Assembly: GCF_029433445.1 (NCBI RefSeq)
Contig: NZ_JAQTIC010000007.1
Coordinates: forward strand, 1-64,000
Length of the DNA: 64,000 bases
From: Lactobacillus sp. ESL0701
Lineage (GTDB): Bacteria > Bacillota > Bacilli > Lactobacillales > Lactobacillaceae
Direction: 5' to 3'
A program made the translations under genes and the position numbers. This document shows, piece after piece, positions 47,277-56,308 of this stretch (position 1 is the stretch's first letter; each line of letters opens with the position of its first letter). The notes below the pieces were generated by a model. It was not told the DNA's origin. It saw nothing but the letters and a program-made list of their open reading frames with translations, and did not search any database.

Positions 47277-48275
47277 TTGCAGGAGATATTTGTTTATATT
47301 TATAATATTGCATTCATTATATTATATTTGTGGGTAATTAATGTTTCTAGTTATGCTTATAAAGCAACTAATAACAGTATTTTTTATTATGTCGAATTAC
47401 TTTATGTGGTTTTAATTATTGATAGTACATTTGCATTTTCGTTTGATTTATTACGAACTGCTAACAGCGGGTTGAATGTTTATGGACGTACTTATTATTT
47501 TGCTAGAATTTTATTCTTTTTAATTGGCGGTGATTTGTATGTCAAAATTGTAGCTAAAATGCTGATGCAAAAGCAAAAGTTGCTTTTCTATATACCGATT
47601 ATTGTCGTAGCAGTGTTAGATATTGGTCATGTCTTATTTTTTTATGGTGATATTCACACAGTTGTTTGGCAAAGAAGTATTCAGGATGCAGGAATTTTAA
47701 TGCTATGTCTATTATATGCTTGTAAGTTGCATAAAAATCAACAGTTAGCCAATCAAGAATATTATAGCCGTGCAGTGTTAATTACCGGAATCTTTATGTT
47801 TTTGTCTTGTATAGAAGGTATTATCTATTTTAGTTTGTCTAGTTTGAATAATCTTAGCTTTAATAAATTGCTTAGTTATATGAAAATTATTGGTTTTAAT
47901 GAGGATTTATTTTCACTTGTCATGTCTTTTTTAGTTATTTGGTTTGCTAAACATGAAGAATTAAGAGCAGATAAAATGCATTTAGAAGTATTAGTTCAAC
48001 ACAAGATGAATCAGTATCAGGCAATGATCCATGAAAAAGAAGTTGCTAATGAAGAAGATCAAGTGGTTGCGTTTTGTGACTATTATAAAATGACTAAGCG
48101 TGAATCAGAAATTTTACGATTAGTATTAAAGGGTAAAAAGAATCAAGAAATTGCTGATGAATTATATATTTCAGTTGGTACAGTTAAGTCGCATATTTAT
48201 AGTATTTTTAAAAAGTTAGCAATTGATCGGCGCAGTCAATTGATGCATGTTTTTATGGAATATAAAGAAAAATAA
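47277..48275 (+). CDS. Membrane-embedded LuxR-type transcriptional regulator
   Basis: The ~332-residue protein has an N-terminal domain of about six or seven hydrophobic segments, a short linker, and a C-terminal LuxR/GerE helix-turn-helix (MTKRESEILRLVLKGKKNQEIA, then VGTVKSHIYSIFKKL). It has no receiver domain or known ligand domain, so I infer a one-component membrane sensor. I start at TTG 47277, with AGGAG eight bases upstream; a TTG at 47256 would place that site inside the gene. The MFS-amidohydrolase pair follows in the same direction after a terminator and is its likely target. Confidence 0.82.
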   Translation: MQEIFVYIYNIAFIILYLWVINVSSYAYKATNNSIFYYVELLYVVLIIDSTFAFSFDLLRTANSGLNVYGRTYYFARILFFLIGGDLYVKIVAKMLMQKQKLLFYIPIIVVAVLDIGHVLFFYGDIHTVVWQRSIQDAGILMLCLLYACKLHKNQQLANQEYYSRAVLITGIFMFLSCIEGIIYFSLSSLNNLSFNKLLSYMKIIGFNEDLFSLVMSFLVIWFAKHEELRADKMHLEVLVQHKMNQYQAMIHEKEVANEEDQVVAFCDYYKMTKRESEILRLVLKGKKNQEIADELYISVGTVKSHIYSIFKKLAIDRRSQLMHVFMEYKEK

Positions 48276-48279
48276 AATT

Positions 48280-48314
48280 AAGCCTGCTAAATGCTAGTTT
48301 AGCAGGCTTTTTAA
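48280..48314 (+). terminator. Terminator of the LuxR-type regulator gene
   Basis: AAGCCTGCTAAA and TTTAGCAGGCTT flank a six-base loop and are followed by Ts. Confidence 0.85.
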
Positions 48315-48451
48315 ATATTCTAATACTAAAGTTTAGGTATGCTTAATTTGCCAAATTAGCAAAAATATTACCAAAGTTGATTGAAAATGTTTATATGTTT
48401 TATTAATTTGAATCTGTAATTAGTCTTCATAATTAAGGGGGAAGAAATAAA

Positions 48452-49642
48452 ATGGAAAAACAAAAGTTACCCAGCTATCGCTGGGTAATTCTGACAATTG
48501 TTAGTTTGCTTTGCTTAATTGCTAACTATATTCAATTTCAGATTTCAGCATTAGCAACTGCCATTATGCCGCAACTGCATATTACAACTGCAGAATTTTC
48601 AAGTTTATTGATGGCACCAATGTTAGTTGCTGTTGTACTTAGTATTCCAGCAGGATCATTAGGCGATAAGTTCGGTTCTAAACGAGTTATTACTGTTGGC
48701 TGTATTTTATCGGTAATTGGTGCTTTTGGGCGCTTTGTTGCTACTAATTTTGCAATGATGATGATTATGCTTCTATTATGTGGTATTTTCATCGCGCTAC
48801 TTAATGCTAATTTAATTAAAGTTTTAGGTACTTGGTTTAAACAGGATACTGATTCAGCTATGGGAATTTTTTATGCTGCATCATGTTTAGGCATCACGCT
48901 GTCACAGATTACTGGTTCTTGGTTTGCAACTGTTAACTCAGCATATATGTTTTCATCCGTTATTTTATTAATCTTGACGGTATGCTGGATAGTTTTTGTG
49001 CGTGATACACCTAAGGGTGAATCTTTGCCGCCTGCAGAGCCAACCATGAAATATTTAAAAGTCGCTATTAAAAGTAAGAATACTTGGATTGTTTCAATTT
49101 GTGCGGGCTTAGGTATTGCTTCAACTACTGCATATGCGGGGTTTTTGCCACAAGCTTTGACGTTAGGTCAACATATTAGTAACGCAACAGCGGGCGTTAT
49201 GGCCGCAATTGTTACTGTTGGTAGTTTCTTTGGTTCATTAATTGGACCGGCAATGTGCAATAAAATTGGTCGTTATAAGCTATTTTTAACAGTGACAACG
49301 TTAATTGGTGCAATTGTAATGTACTTTACTTGGTATACACCAGCTGGCTTCTTTTTATGGGTAATGCTAGTAATTAATGGTTTCTTTACTGCTATTAGTG
49401 GTCCAATTGTGCAAGCAATGCCAATTCAATTCTCAGAGATTGGAGAGAAATATGCTGGTAGTGCCGGCGGAATTGTCGGCACTGTATCTATGCTCATTTC
49501 TTATATTATTCCAATTATTGTTTCGAAGATTGCGGGTAATGATTATGCAATTAATTTAGGAATTGAATCATTGATTTTTGGTCTATCAATCATTTGTATT
49601 TTAGCTTTACCTGAATTGGGTAGTAAGGCTAAAAGTAATTGA
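48452..49642 (+). CDS. MFS transporter (CynX/NarK-like)
   Basis: The 396-residue polytopic protein has about 12 membrane segments and the MFS motif GSLGDKFGSKRV in the loop after helix 2. It resembles anion or small-organic uptake MFS proteins such as the CynX/NarK branch. It ends within three bases of the amidohydrolase ribosome site, so the pair probably transports and hydrolyses one amide, urea or cyclic substrate. A strong AAGGGGGAAG site precedes the ATG. Confidence 0.85.
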   Translation: MEKQKLPSYRWVILTIVSLLCLIANYIQFQISALATAIMPQLHITTAEFSSLLMAPMLVAVVLSIPAGSLGDKFGSKRVITVGCILSVIGAFGRFVATNFAMMMIMLLLCGIFIALLNANLIKVLGTWFKQDTDSAMGIFYAASCLGITLSQITGSWFATVNSAYMFSSVILLILTVCWIVFVRDTPKGESLPPAEPTMKYLKVAIKSKNTWIVSICAGLGIASTTAYAGFLPQALTLGQHISNATAGVMAAIVTVGSFFGSLIGPAMCNKIGRYKLFLTVTTLIGAIVMYFTWYTPAGFFLWVMLVINGFFTAISGPIVQAMPIQFSEIGEKYAGSAGGIVGTVSMLISYIIPIIVSKIAGNDYAINLGIESLIFGLSIICILALPELGSKAKSN

Positions 49643-49650
49643 GGGAGATA

Positions 49651-51276
49651 ATGATGACAGAAAAAGCAGATTATATCTTAAAAGGGAATGCAATTTTTAC
49701 TGGTAATGATAGCAAGCCGCAAGCTGGATGTGTCTTGATTAAAGGAAACCGAATTTTAAAGTTAGTTCCATTGGCACGGTTAACGGGTTACATTGATGAG
49801 AATACCACAGTAATTAATTGTGGTGATCATTTGATTATGCCTGGATTCAATGATTCTCACATGCATATTTCGTTAGGTTCAGTACAAAATGATCCGGACT
49901 TTTGTATTCAAATGATGGATTGCAAGAGCGAAGAGGAATGTGTACAAATGGTTAAAGATTTTGCTGATTCTCATCCAGATAATCCATGGATTTATGGTAC
50001 TGGGTGGTATTCAGAAGTCTGGGATCAGCCACATACGCCATCAAAGAAGTCACTAGATGCACTGAATTTGGATCGACCAGTTTGTTTAAATTCGTTTGAC
50101 CTGCATTCAGTCTGGTGCAATGAAGTCGCTTTAGAAAAAATTGGTATTACAAAAGATACACCTAATCCCCAAGGAGGCATTTATGGTCATGATGAAGATG
50201 GTGAATTAAACGGTATTTTATATGAGCCACCAGCAACTAAGGCAATGATGGATGAGGTCTTAAATGTTCCGACTTTGAAACAATCATTATTAAAATGTTT
50301 GAAACATTTTCGTGAATTGGGCTTAACTTCAGTAGCAGATGTTTATCCGTCAGGCTTAACTAATGATAACATTCCAGAGATTTTCGATGAGCTAGAAAAA
50401 AGTGGTGAATTAACAACTAGAATAACTTCATTTCCATCTTTAACTGATGTTAAGGGTGCTAAGGAATTACAATCAAAATACCATACTGAAAAACATCGTG
50501 TTGCTGGAGTTAAGCAGGTATTAGATGGGGTTGTTGAAGCTCATACAGCATTGCTTAGTAAGCCGTATGATAATGATCCGAGTGTTTCAGGGGATGCATC
50601 ATTAACTCAAGATGAATTAAATAAGTATGTTTTAGAAGCACAAAAAGCTGATTTACCAGTAAAAATTCATGCAATTGGTGATCAGGCAAGTACGATGGCT
50701 CTTGATGCTTACCAATATGCTAAAGATAGGCTAGGTAAGTTGACATTGCATAATTCAATTGAGCATATTGATATGATAAGACAAGATGATATCAACCGTC
50801 TGAAGAAGTTAAATATTATGTGTTGTGTCCAGCCGCAACATTGTACTGGTGACTACATGAGCGGTGGGTACTTACCATGTATTGGACAAGAGAGGCTGTC
50901 TCATACTTGGCCATACCGTGAAATTCTTGATTCTGGTAGTCATTTAGGCTTTGGTTCGGACTTTCCAGCTGTTTATTCAGTTAATCCAATGTGGTCGATT
51001 TATGCAGCTGTTACACGCTGCGAACCTAATGATGGTCAGCCTAGTGGTGGCTATTTCCATGAGCATGTTGTTACTTTATCGGAAGCTTTACAGGCTCATA
51101 CTAAGTGGTCCGCTTACGCTGAAACTTTTGAAGAGGATTTAGGAACAATTGAAGCTGGTAAGTTAGCTGATATTATTGTTTTAGATCGTAATTTATTTAA
51201 GATTGATCCAATGGATATTCGTTTTGCTAAAGTAGACATGACAATTTCTGATGGTAAAATCGTTTATAAACGTTAA
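49651..51276 (+). CDS. YtcJ-type metal-dependent amidohydrolase
   Basis: The ~541-residue amidohydrolase-3 family protein has the metal-binding MPGFNDSHMHIS near residue 68, HAIGDQAS near 343, NSIEHIDM and the terminal catalytic Asp region GFGSDFPAVYSVNP. The family hydrolyses N-acyl or cyclic amides; the substrate here is unknown. Two adjacent ATGs (49651 and 49654) follow GAGGGAG. The second has the better six-base spacing, and a TTG at 49639 is too early because it overlaps the MFS stop. Coupled to the MFS gene upstream. Confidence 0.85.
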   Translation: MMTEKADYILKGNAIFTGNDSKPQAGCVLIKGNRILKLVPLARLTGYIDENTTVINCGDHLIMPGFNDSHMHISLGSVQNDPDFCIQMMDCKSEEECVQMVKDFADSHPDNPWIYGTGWYSEVWDQPHTPSKKSLDALNLDRPVCLNSFDLHSVWCNEVALEKIGITKDTPNPQGGIYGHDEDGELNGILYEPPATKAMMDEVLNVPTLKQSLLKCLKHFRELGLTSVADVYPSGLTNDNIPEIFDELEKSGELTTRITSFPSLTDVKGAKELQSKYHTEKHRVAGVKQVLDGVVEAHTALLSKPYDNDPSVSGDASLTQDELNKYVLEAQKADLPVKIHAIGDQASTMALDAYQYAKDRLGKLTLHNSIEHIDMIRQDDINRLKKLNIMCCVQPQHCTGDYMSGGYLPCIGQERLSHTWPYREILDSGSHLGFGSDFPAVYSVNPMWSIYAAVTRCEPNDGQPSGGYFHEHVVTLSEALQAHTKWSAYAETFEEDLGTIEAGKLADIIVLDRNLFKIDPMDIRFAKVDMTISDGKIVYKR

Positions 51277-51309
51277 TTAAAATACAAGTCAAATGCCTTA
51301 GTAAATGGC

Positions 51310-51335
51310 AAGTGCTGAGTTAAAAATAAGGAATA
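51310..51335 (+). repeat. Dispersed short repeat, third copy
   Basis: AAGTGCTGAGTTAAAAATAAGGAATA matches 46027-46052 at 23 of 26 positions. It lies just before the terminator of the amidohydrolase gene. Confidence 0.4.
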
Positions 51336-51339
51336 ACAT

Positions 51340-51377
51340 AAAAAATCTGTACAATTAAATTTTTGTACAGATTTTTT
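51340..51377. terminator. Bidirectional terminator between the amidohydrolase gene and oppA-like gene
   Basis: AAAAAATCTGTACA and TGTACAGATTTTTT flank a ten-base loop, serving converging units. Confidence 0.85.
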
Positions 51378-51398
51378 GCATGTATCTTTAAATCTTAA

Positions 51399-53165
51399 TT
51401 ATTTAACAAATCCAACTTTATACCATAATGGATGGTTATTATTTGATTGTGCCGGTTCTTTTGAATAGCCCGTAATATCAGAGTTAACAGCAGTAATTGT
51501 ATAAGCGTTATCGATTGGGATTGCCCATGCTTCATCAGTCATGTATTTTTGCCACTCGTGGAATTTCTGAACGCGATACTTGTGGTTAAATGCCTTAGGC
51601 GAGTCGATTTCTCGTAATAATTTATTGTTTTCCGGTGTTACATAACGCATGTAATTCAAAATCGAAGTTTCACTATAATACGATTGCGGTGATGGTTCAC
51701 TTGGCAGTCCCCAACCAGCCATATACATGTCAATTGATGGGTCATCATTTTGAATCTTATCATAGAATGAATTAAATTCAGTTAGGCGTCCACCAGCCAA
51801 CTTAACGTTCAAGCCAATTTTGTGCCATTGCTGCAAATAGTTTTGAACAATTGGTTCTTGGTTGGTATCACCACTCATTGCCGCAAATGTAATCGTCAGC
51901 GGCTTACCATTTGGCTGAACACGCCACTTGCCCTTCTTTTTGAAGCCAGCCTTATCTAAAATATTATTGGCCTTTTTCAAATCATAATTAAAGCCAGGAT
52001 TGGTTTTGTCTGAGTAATCACCATATTGTGCTGGGATTAGGGTTGGTACACGGAACTTGATGCCATGAGTGTAGTGTTTATCTACTTGATCAACATTCAT
52101 TGCGTAGCCAATAGCTTCACGTAAAGCTTTATTGTTCATTTTAGAATTTTTGTTCATGACATTTTTATTCTCTTTGGCATTCCATTTACCGACTTTGAAG
52201 CCAATATAATGGTAAGACAGGGGAATTTGCGCAACAAAGTTGACGTTTTTGGTATCTTTAACCTGCATCCATTGTGTAGGAATAATATCAGCGACATCGA
52301 ATTTATGGCTTTTAATTGCTTGGGTGGCGGAGTTAGGAGCAACAACTTGTAGAATAATTTTGTTTAACTTTGGTTTTCCGCGCCAGTAGTACTTATTAGG
52401 TGTCCAGGTAACTGATTGCCCACGAGTGACTTTGGCAGCCTTGAACGGACCGAAAAAGAGTGGCTTTTTCCTAATTTGATCAGAAGATACCAACTTGTTA
52501 AACGGGATATTCTTTAAGTAATGGTATGGCTCGGCAGATTCCCAAAAATAGCGGTTGCCGCTGTTGTACATGCCAGGTTTTAATTCGTAAAAATGAATGA
52601 TAATTGTTCGGCCGTTATCGCCATCAGGCATTTCGATTCCGGAAATACTGCGGGCTTTGCCATTATGATATTCCTTTAAGCCCTTAATGTTCTCCAAGTT
52701 CTTGTTATAGCGTTCAGATTTAGAATCCTTGTTGGCAATGATTTCATAAGGATATTCTAGATCTTTAGCAGTTACTTGTTTGCCGTCTGACCACTTAACG
52801 CCTTTTTTAACAGTAATAGTTACTGTATTATCTTTGCGATTAAGTTTTAAAGTCGCGGGACCCTTGTCTGTAATTTTGTAATGATTATCGGTATCAAAGA
52901 GAGTCTCGGCGCCGGGACTGGCAACGGCAGAATCAATGTCACTGGTTGACAATTCATTGGAAAAAATACCGGAAAATGGGGTATCAGTTTCCAAAGCTAG
53001 CTTCAAAGTGCCACCTTGTTTGGCAGGCTTAACTGGTGTCGATTCTGGCAATTTACTTACAGACTTGCTTTCGTTTGCAGTATCACTGCTCTTGCCACAA
53101 GCAGTCAAAGCGAGTGCAGCTGCGGTTACAATTCCTAAAGAACTTAATATTTTAGTTTTGCGCAT
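51399..53165 (-). CDS. OppA-type oligopeptide-binding lipoprotein
   Basis: This extracellular peptide-binding protein for an ABC transporter belongs to the SBP_bac_5 family. The 588-residue precursor has a signal peptide ending in a LTAC lipobox (Cys23). The mature part has the family hallmarks NRKDNTVTITVKKGVKWSDG and the LREAIGYAMNVDQV region. No opp permease or ATPase genes are adjacent, so it is an orphan receptor that presumably feeds a transporter encoded elsewhere. AAGGAG lies before the ATG. It is divergent from the malonate decarboxylase operon across a 260-base AT-rich region. Confidence 0.9.
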   Translation of the reverse strand: MRKTKILSSLGIVTAAALALTACGKSSDTANESKSVSKLPESTPVKPAKQGGTLKLALETDTPFSGIFSNELSTSDIDSAVASPGAETLFDTDNHYKITDKGPATLKLNRKDNTVTITVKKGVKWSDGKQVTAKDLEYPYEIIANKDSKSERYNKNLENIKGLKEYHNGKARSISGIEMPDGDNGRTIIIHFYELKPGMYNSGNRYFWESAEPYHYLKNIPFNKLVSSDQIRKKPLFFGPFKAAKVTRGQSVTWTPNKYYWRGKPKLNKIILQVVAPNSATQAIKSHKFDVADIIPTQWMQVKDTKNVNFVAQIPLSYHYIGFKVGKWNAKENKNVMNKNSKMNNKALREAIGYAMNVDQVDKHYTHGIKFRVPTLIPAQYGDYSDKTNPGFNYDLKKANNILDKAGFKKKGKWRVQPNGKPLTITFAAMSGDTNQEPIVQNYLQQWHKIGLNVKLAGGRLTEFNSFYDKIQNDDPSIDMYMAGWGLPSEPSPQSYYSETSILNYMRYVTPENNKLLREIDSPKAFNHKYRVQKFHEWQKYMTDEAWAIPIDNAYTITAVNSDITGYSKEPAQSNNNHPLWYKVGFVK

Positions 53166-53426
53166 GGTTTTACTCCTTTACATTTAATTTTTATTTAATA
53201 AATTTGTTATAAATTTTAGCATATTAAATTAATAATTGCTAAACATTTTTAATATTTATGGATTATTAATAATTTTAAATAGTTCAGTATACTTATTGTT
53301 TTAATAAAAATACTAGCTTAAATATATCAAAATATTAATAGTTTTAAATTTAAGTAGGTAATAAAGCCTTTTTTCGGGAGATAATAAAGTTTAAAATTAA
53401 TGTCGTAATTGAAAGAAGATGATTGT

Positions 53427-54335
53427 TTGCGCGCATTATGGCTATTTTCAGGACAAGGTAATCAGTTTGCTGGGATGCTGGCTAACGTTACGCCAGAATT
53501 GAAAGAACATGTTGAGCAATTATTAGATTTAAAGTTATTGGACACAATCGAGGGCTACCAGGATTCTGTTCAATTGCAAGTCAGTATTGCCTTATTGCAG
53601 GTTTACCAGATTAACCAACTAATGGCTGCTGGAATTAAGCCAGATTTAGTGGCAGGTCATAGTTTGGGCGCTTTTGCGGCAGCTTATGCAGCTGGTGCAA
53701 TCAAGCAGGATGATTTGTTTCATGTTGTCAAACACCGTGCTGGTTTAATGCAGGATGCTTATCCAAGTGGATATGGCATGGGTGTAGTAGTTGGTTTGAC
53801 TAGGGAGCAACTGGCACTAATAGTCAAGAAAGTAAATACTCGCAAAGGGCCAGTTTTTCTGTCAAATCAAAACGCTGCTAACCAAACTTGCCTCTCAGGA
53901 AAATTGACAGGAATTGATCAAGTGTTGCGGTTAGCCAAACAAAATGGCGCAGTGCTCGCCCAACGCTTGCAGGTGCCAGTCCCATCGCATTCACCGCTAA
54001 TGAAGAAAGTGGCAGGACAATTGCAGCAGGAAATCAGTCAAATTACGATTAGTAAACCCCACTGCCGCTATTTGGCTAATTATTCGGGTCGCAGTGTGCG
54101 GCAGGAAAAGTTCATTGCTGCAGATTTAAGTAGTAATTTAATTCATCCAGTTTATTTTGAAGAAATGATTAATGTTGCCAGTGACTATCAGCCAGAAGTA
54201 ATTATCAACTTTGCCCCAGGAGCGCCATTTAAGACGATTTTGCGGGAAAAATTTGGTGATTTATATCAAATTAACCTTAATCAGACAAGTATTGCGGATG
54301 CAGTTTACTTATTAAATAAATGGAACAAGAGGTAG
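53427..54335 (+). CDS. mdcH: Malonate decarboxylase malonyl-CoA:ACP transacylase subunit
   Basis: MdcH loads the malonate decarboxylase acyl carrier protein with malonyl from malonyl-CoA to start the cycle. The ~303-residue acyltransferase has LFSGQGNQFAGM at the start, the catalytic Ser in AGHSLGAFAA and the catalytic His in VPVPSHSPLM. I start at TTG 53427 because that gives the usual family N-terminus directly before the LFSGQG motif and has AAAGAAG eight bases upstream; TTG 53409 is possible. It is the first gene of the mdc operon, whereas in Klebsiella mdcH is last. Confidence 0.9.
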   Translation: MRALWLFSGQGNQFAGMLANVTPELKEHVEQLLDLKLLDTIEGYQDSVQLQVSIALLQVYQINQLMAAGIKPDLVAGHSLGAFAAAYAAGAIKQDDLFHVVKHRAGLMQDAYPSGYGMGVVVGLTREQLALIVKKVNTRKGPVFLSNQNAANQTCLSGKLTGIDQVLRLAKQNGAVLAQRLQVPVPSHSPLMKKVAGQLQQEISQITISKPHCRYLANYSGRSVRQEKFIAADLSSNLIHPVYFEEMINVASDYQPEVIINFAPGAPFKTILREKFGDLYQINLNQTSIADAVYLLNKWNKR

Positions 54336-54340
54336 TAAAA

Positions 54341-55984
54341 ATGAGTGTAAAACAAAATTGGGCCACACACCGTGCGGCTAAACTTCAAAAGTTAACTAAT
54401 GCGAGCAGGTTATTGAATGGTAAGTTTGCTAAAACTGAAGATGCCACGGCAGTTTTGGAAACCCTGATTAATTCCGGCGATAGGGTTGTTTTGGAAGGCG
54501 ATAATCAAAAGCAGGCTAGTTTTTTATCAAAAACCTTGGCTAGTGTTGATCCTGAAAAAGTTAATCATCTGCACATGATTATGAGCAGTATTTCGCGACC
54601 TGAACACTTGGACATATTTGAGGATGGCATTGCCAGCAAAATCGACTTTTCCTATGCGGGTCCGCAGAGTACGCGTGTGTCACAGATGGTTGCTGACGGC
54701 AGTTTGCAAGTTGGTGACATTCATACATATTTGGAATTGTATGCAAGATTGTACATTGACTTGATACCTAATGTTGTCTTAGTTGCTGCCGACCAAGTGG
54801 ATCATTCAGGTAACTTATATACGGGTTACAATACTGAAGAAACACCGGTAATTGTGGAAGCTGCTGCGTTTCATGATGGGATTGTGATTGTTCAGGCAAA
54901 TGAAATTGTTGATCGAGTTCCGCGAGTTGATATTCCTGGAGATTGGGTCGACGTAATTATTCCAGCTGATGAACCGTATCAATTAGAGCCGCTATTCACG
55001 CGTGATCCGCAAAACATTACTGAGCTGCAAATTTTGATGGCAATGATGGCCATTCGTGGTATTTATGAAAAGCACAACGTGCAGTCAGTTAATCATGGCG
55101 TTGGCTTTAATACTGCAGCAATTGAATTATTACTGCCGACTTATGGTGAGCAATTGGGACTAAAAGGGAAGATTGTACCTAACTGGGAGGTCAATCCAAC
55201 ACCAACACTGATTCCAGCAATTGAATCAGGTTGGATTGAGTCGATTCACTCGTTTGGCGGCGAAGTTGGCATGGAAAAATACATCGCGGCTCGGCCTGAT
55301 GTTTTCTTTGTTGGCGCTGATGGCACCATGCGCTCAAACCGGGCTTATGGTCAAATGGCGGGACAATATGCCCTTGATATGTTTGTGGGTTCAACCTTAC
55401 AAATTGACCAATATGGTAATTCATCGACAGTAACTCATGGACGGTTATCTGGCTTTGGTGGGGCGCCTAATATGGGCTCGAACCCAACAGGACGGCGGCA
55501 TTCTACACCAGCTTGGCAAAGTTTGCGTCCTGATGATGATCCGTTAGCTAAGGGACAAAAGTTAGTAGTTCAAATGGTAGAAACCTTTGGTGCCAACAAG
55601 AAGCCCGTGTTTGTTAATCAACTAGATGCGGTTGCGGTTCAAAAGGAAGCCAAACTGAAAAACGTGCCAATAATGATTTATTCTGAAGATACAACTCATA
55701 TTGTTACCGAGGAAGGAATTGCCTACCTTTACAAAACTGACAGTATGGCTGAACGTCAGGCTGCAATTGAAGCAATCGCGGGCGTCACTCCAGTTGGCTT
55801 ACGCTCGAAACCGGCAGTAGTTGAAGATTTACGTCAACGTGGTATTGTTGCCTTTCCAGAGGACTTAGGCGTGAAAAGAAATCAGGCAACGCGTTCACTT
55901 CTAGCAGCACAAAATATGGAAGATCTTGTTCAGTGGTCTAAGGGATTATACACGCCGCCAGCTAAATTCCGCAGTTGGAGTTAA
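54341..55984 (+). CDS. mdcA: Malonate decarboxylase alpha subunit (acetyl-S-ACP:malonate ACP transferase)
   Basis: MdcA exchanges acetyl for malonyl on the carrier protein thioester. The 547-residue CoA-transferase-like protein contains VLEGDNQKQASFL, the SFGGEVGMEKYIAARPDVFFVGADG region and the STVTHGRLSGFGGAPNMG segment characteristic of MdcA. ATG 54341 follows AAGAGGTAG; an earlier in-frame ATG lies inside mdcH. Only five bases separate it from mdcH. Confidence 0.94.
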   Translation: MSVKQNWATHRAAKLQKLTNASRLLNGKFAKTEDATAVLETLINSGDRVVLEGDNQKQASFLSKTLASVDPEKVNHLHMIMSSISRPEHLDIFEDGIASKIDFSYAGPQSTRVSQMVADGSLQVGDIHTYLELYARLYIDLIPNVVLVAADQVDHSGNLYTGYNTEETPVIVEAAAFHDGIVIVQANEIVDRVPRVDIPGDWVDVIIPADEPYQLEPLFTRDPQNITELQILMAMMAIRGIYEKHNVQSVNHGVGFNTAAIELLLPTYGEQLGLKGKIVPNWEVNPTPTLIPAIESGWIESIHSFGGEVGMEKYIAARPDVFFVGADGTMRSNRAYGQMAGQYALDMFVGSTLQIDQYGNSSTVTHGRLSGFGGAPNMGSNPTGRRHSTPAWQSLRPDDDPLAKGQKLVVQMVETFGANKKPVFVNQLDAVAVQKEAKLKNVPIMIYSEDTTHIVTEEGIAYLYKTDSMAERQAAIEAIAGVTPVGLRSKPAVVEDLRQRGIVAFPEDLGVKRNQATRSLLAAQNMEDLVQWSKGLYTPPAKFRSWS

Positions 55985-56008
55985 GTTTAGTAGAGGAGAA
56001 TTAGAATC

Positions 56009-56308
56009 ATGGAAAAGTTACATTTTACTTTTACAGCTAGTGAACCAATCACGCACCCCGTTCATGTTGGCGTTGTTGCATCTGGCGATTTGGAAATAAT
56101 TATGCGTCCTACTGCAGAAAAGCAAGCAGATCTTAAAATTATTACTGGCAGTGATGGCTTCCAAAAAGTCTGGCGAAACGTTTTGGAACGCTTCTTTGCG
56201 CGTTATCCGCTACTAGCAAATTTTGAAATTAATGATTACGGCGCAACACCGGGTGTTGTAAATTTGCGCTTGACGCAGGCAATGGAGGCGTTAAAAGATG
56301 AACAATAG
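56009..56308 (+). CDS. mdcC: Malonate decarboxylase acyl carrier protein
   Basis: MdcC is the 99-residue delta subunit that carries the phosphoribosyl-dephospho-CoA prosthetic group. The probable attachment Ser lies in HVGVVASGDLEI near residue 28. The family motif RFFARYPLLANFEINDYGATPGVV follows. GAGGAG precedes the ATG. Its end overlaps the decarboxylase subunit gene by 11 bases. Confidence 0.93.
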   Translation: MEKLHFTFTASEPITHPVHVGVVASGDLEIIMRPTAEKQADLKIITGSDGFQKVWRNVLERFFARYPLLANFEINDYGATPGVVNLRLTQAMEALKDEQ

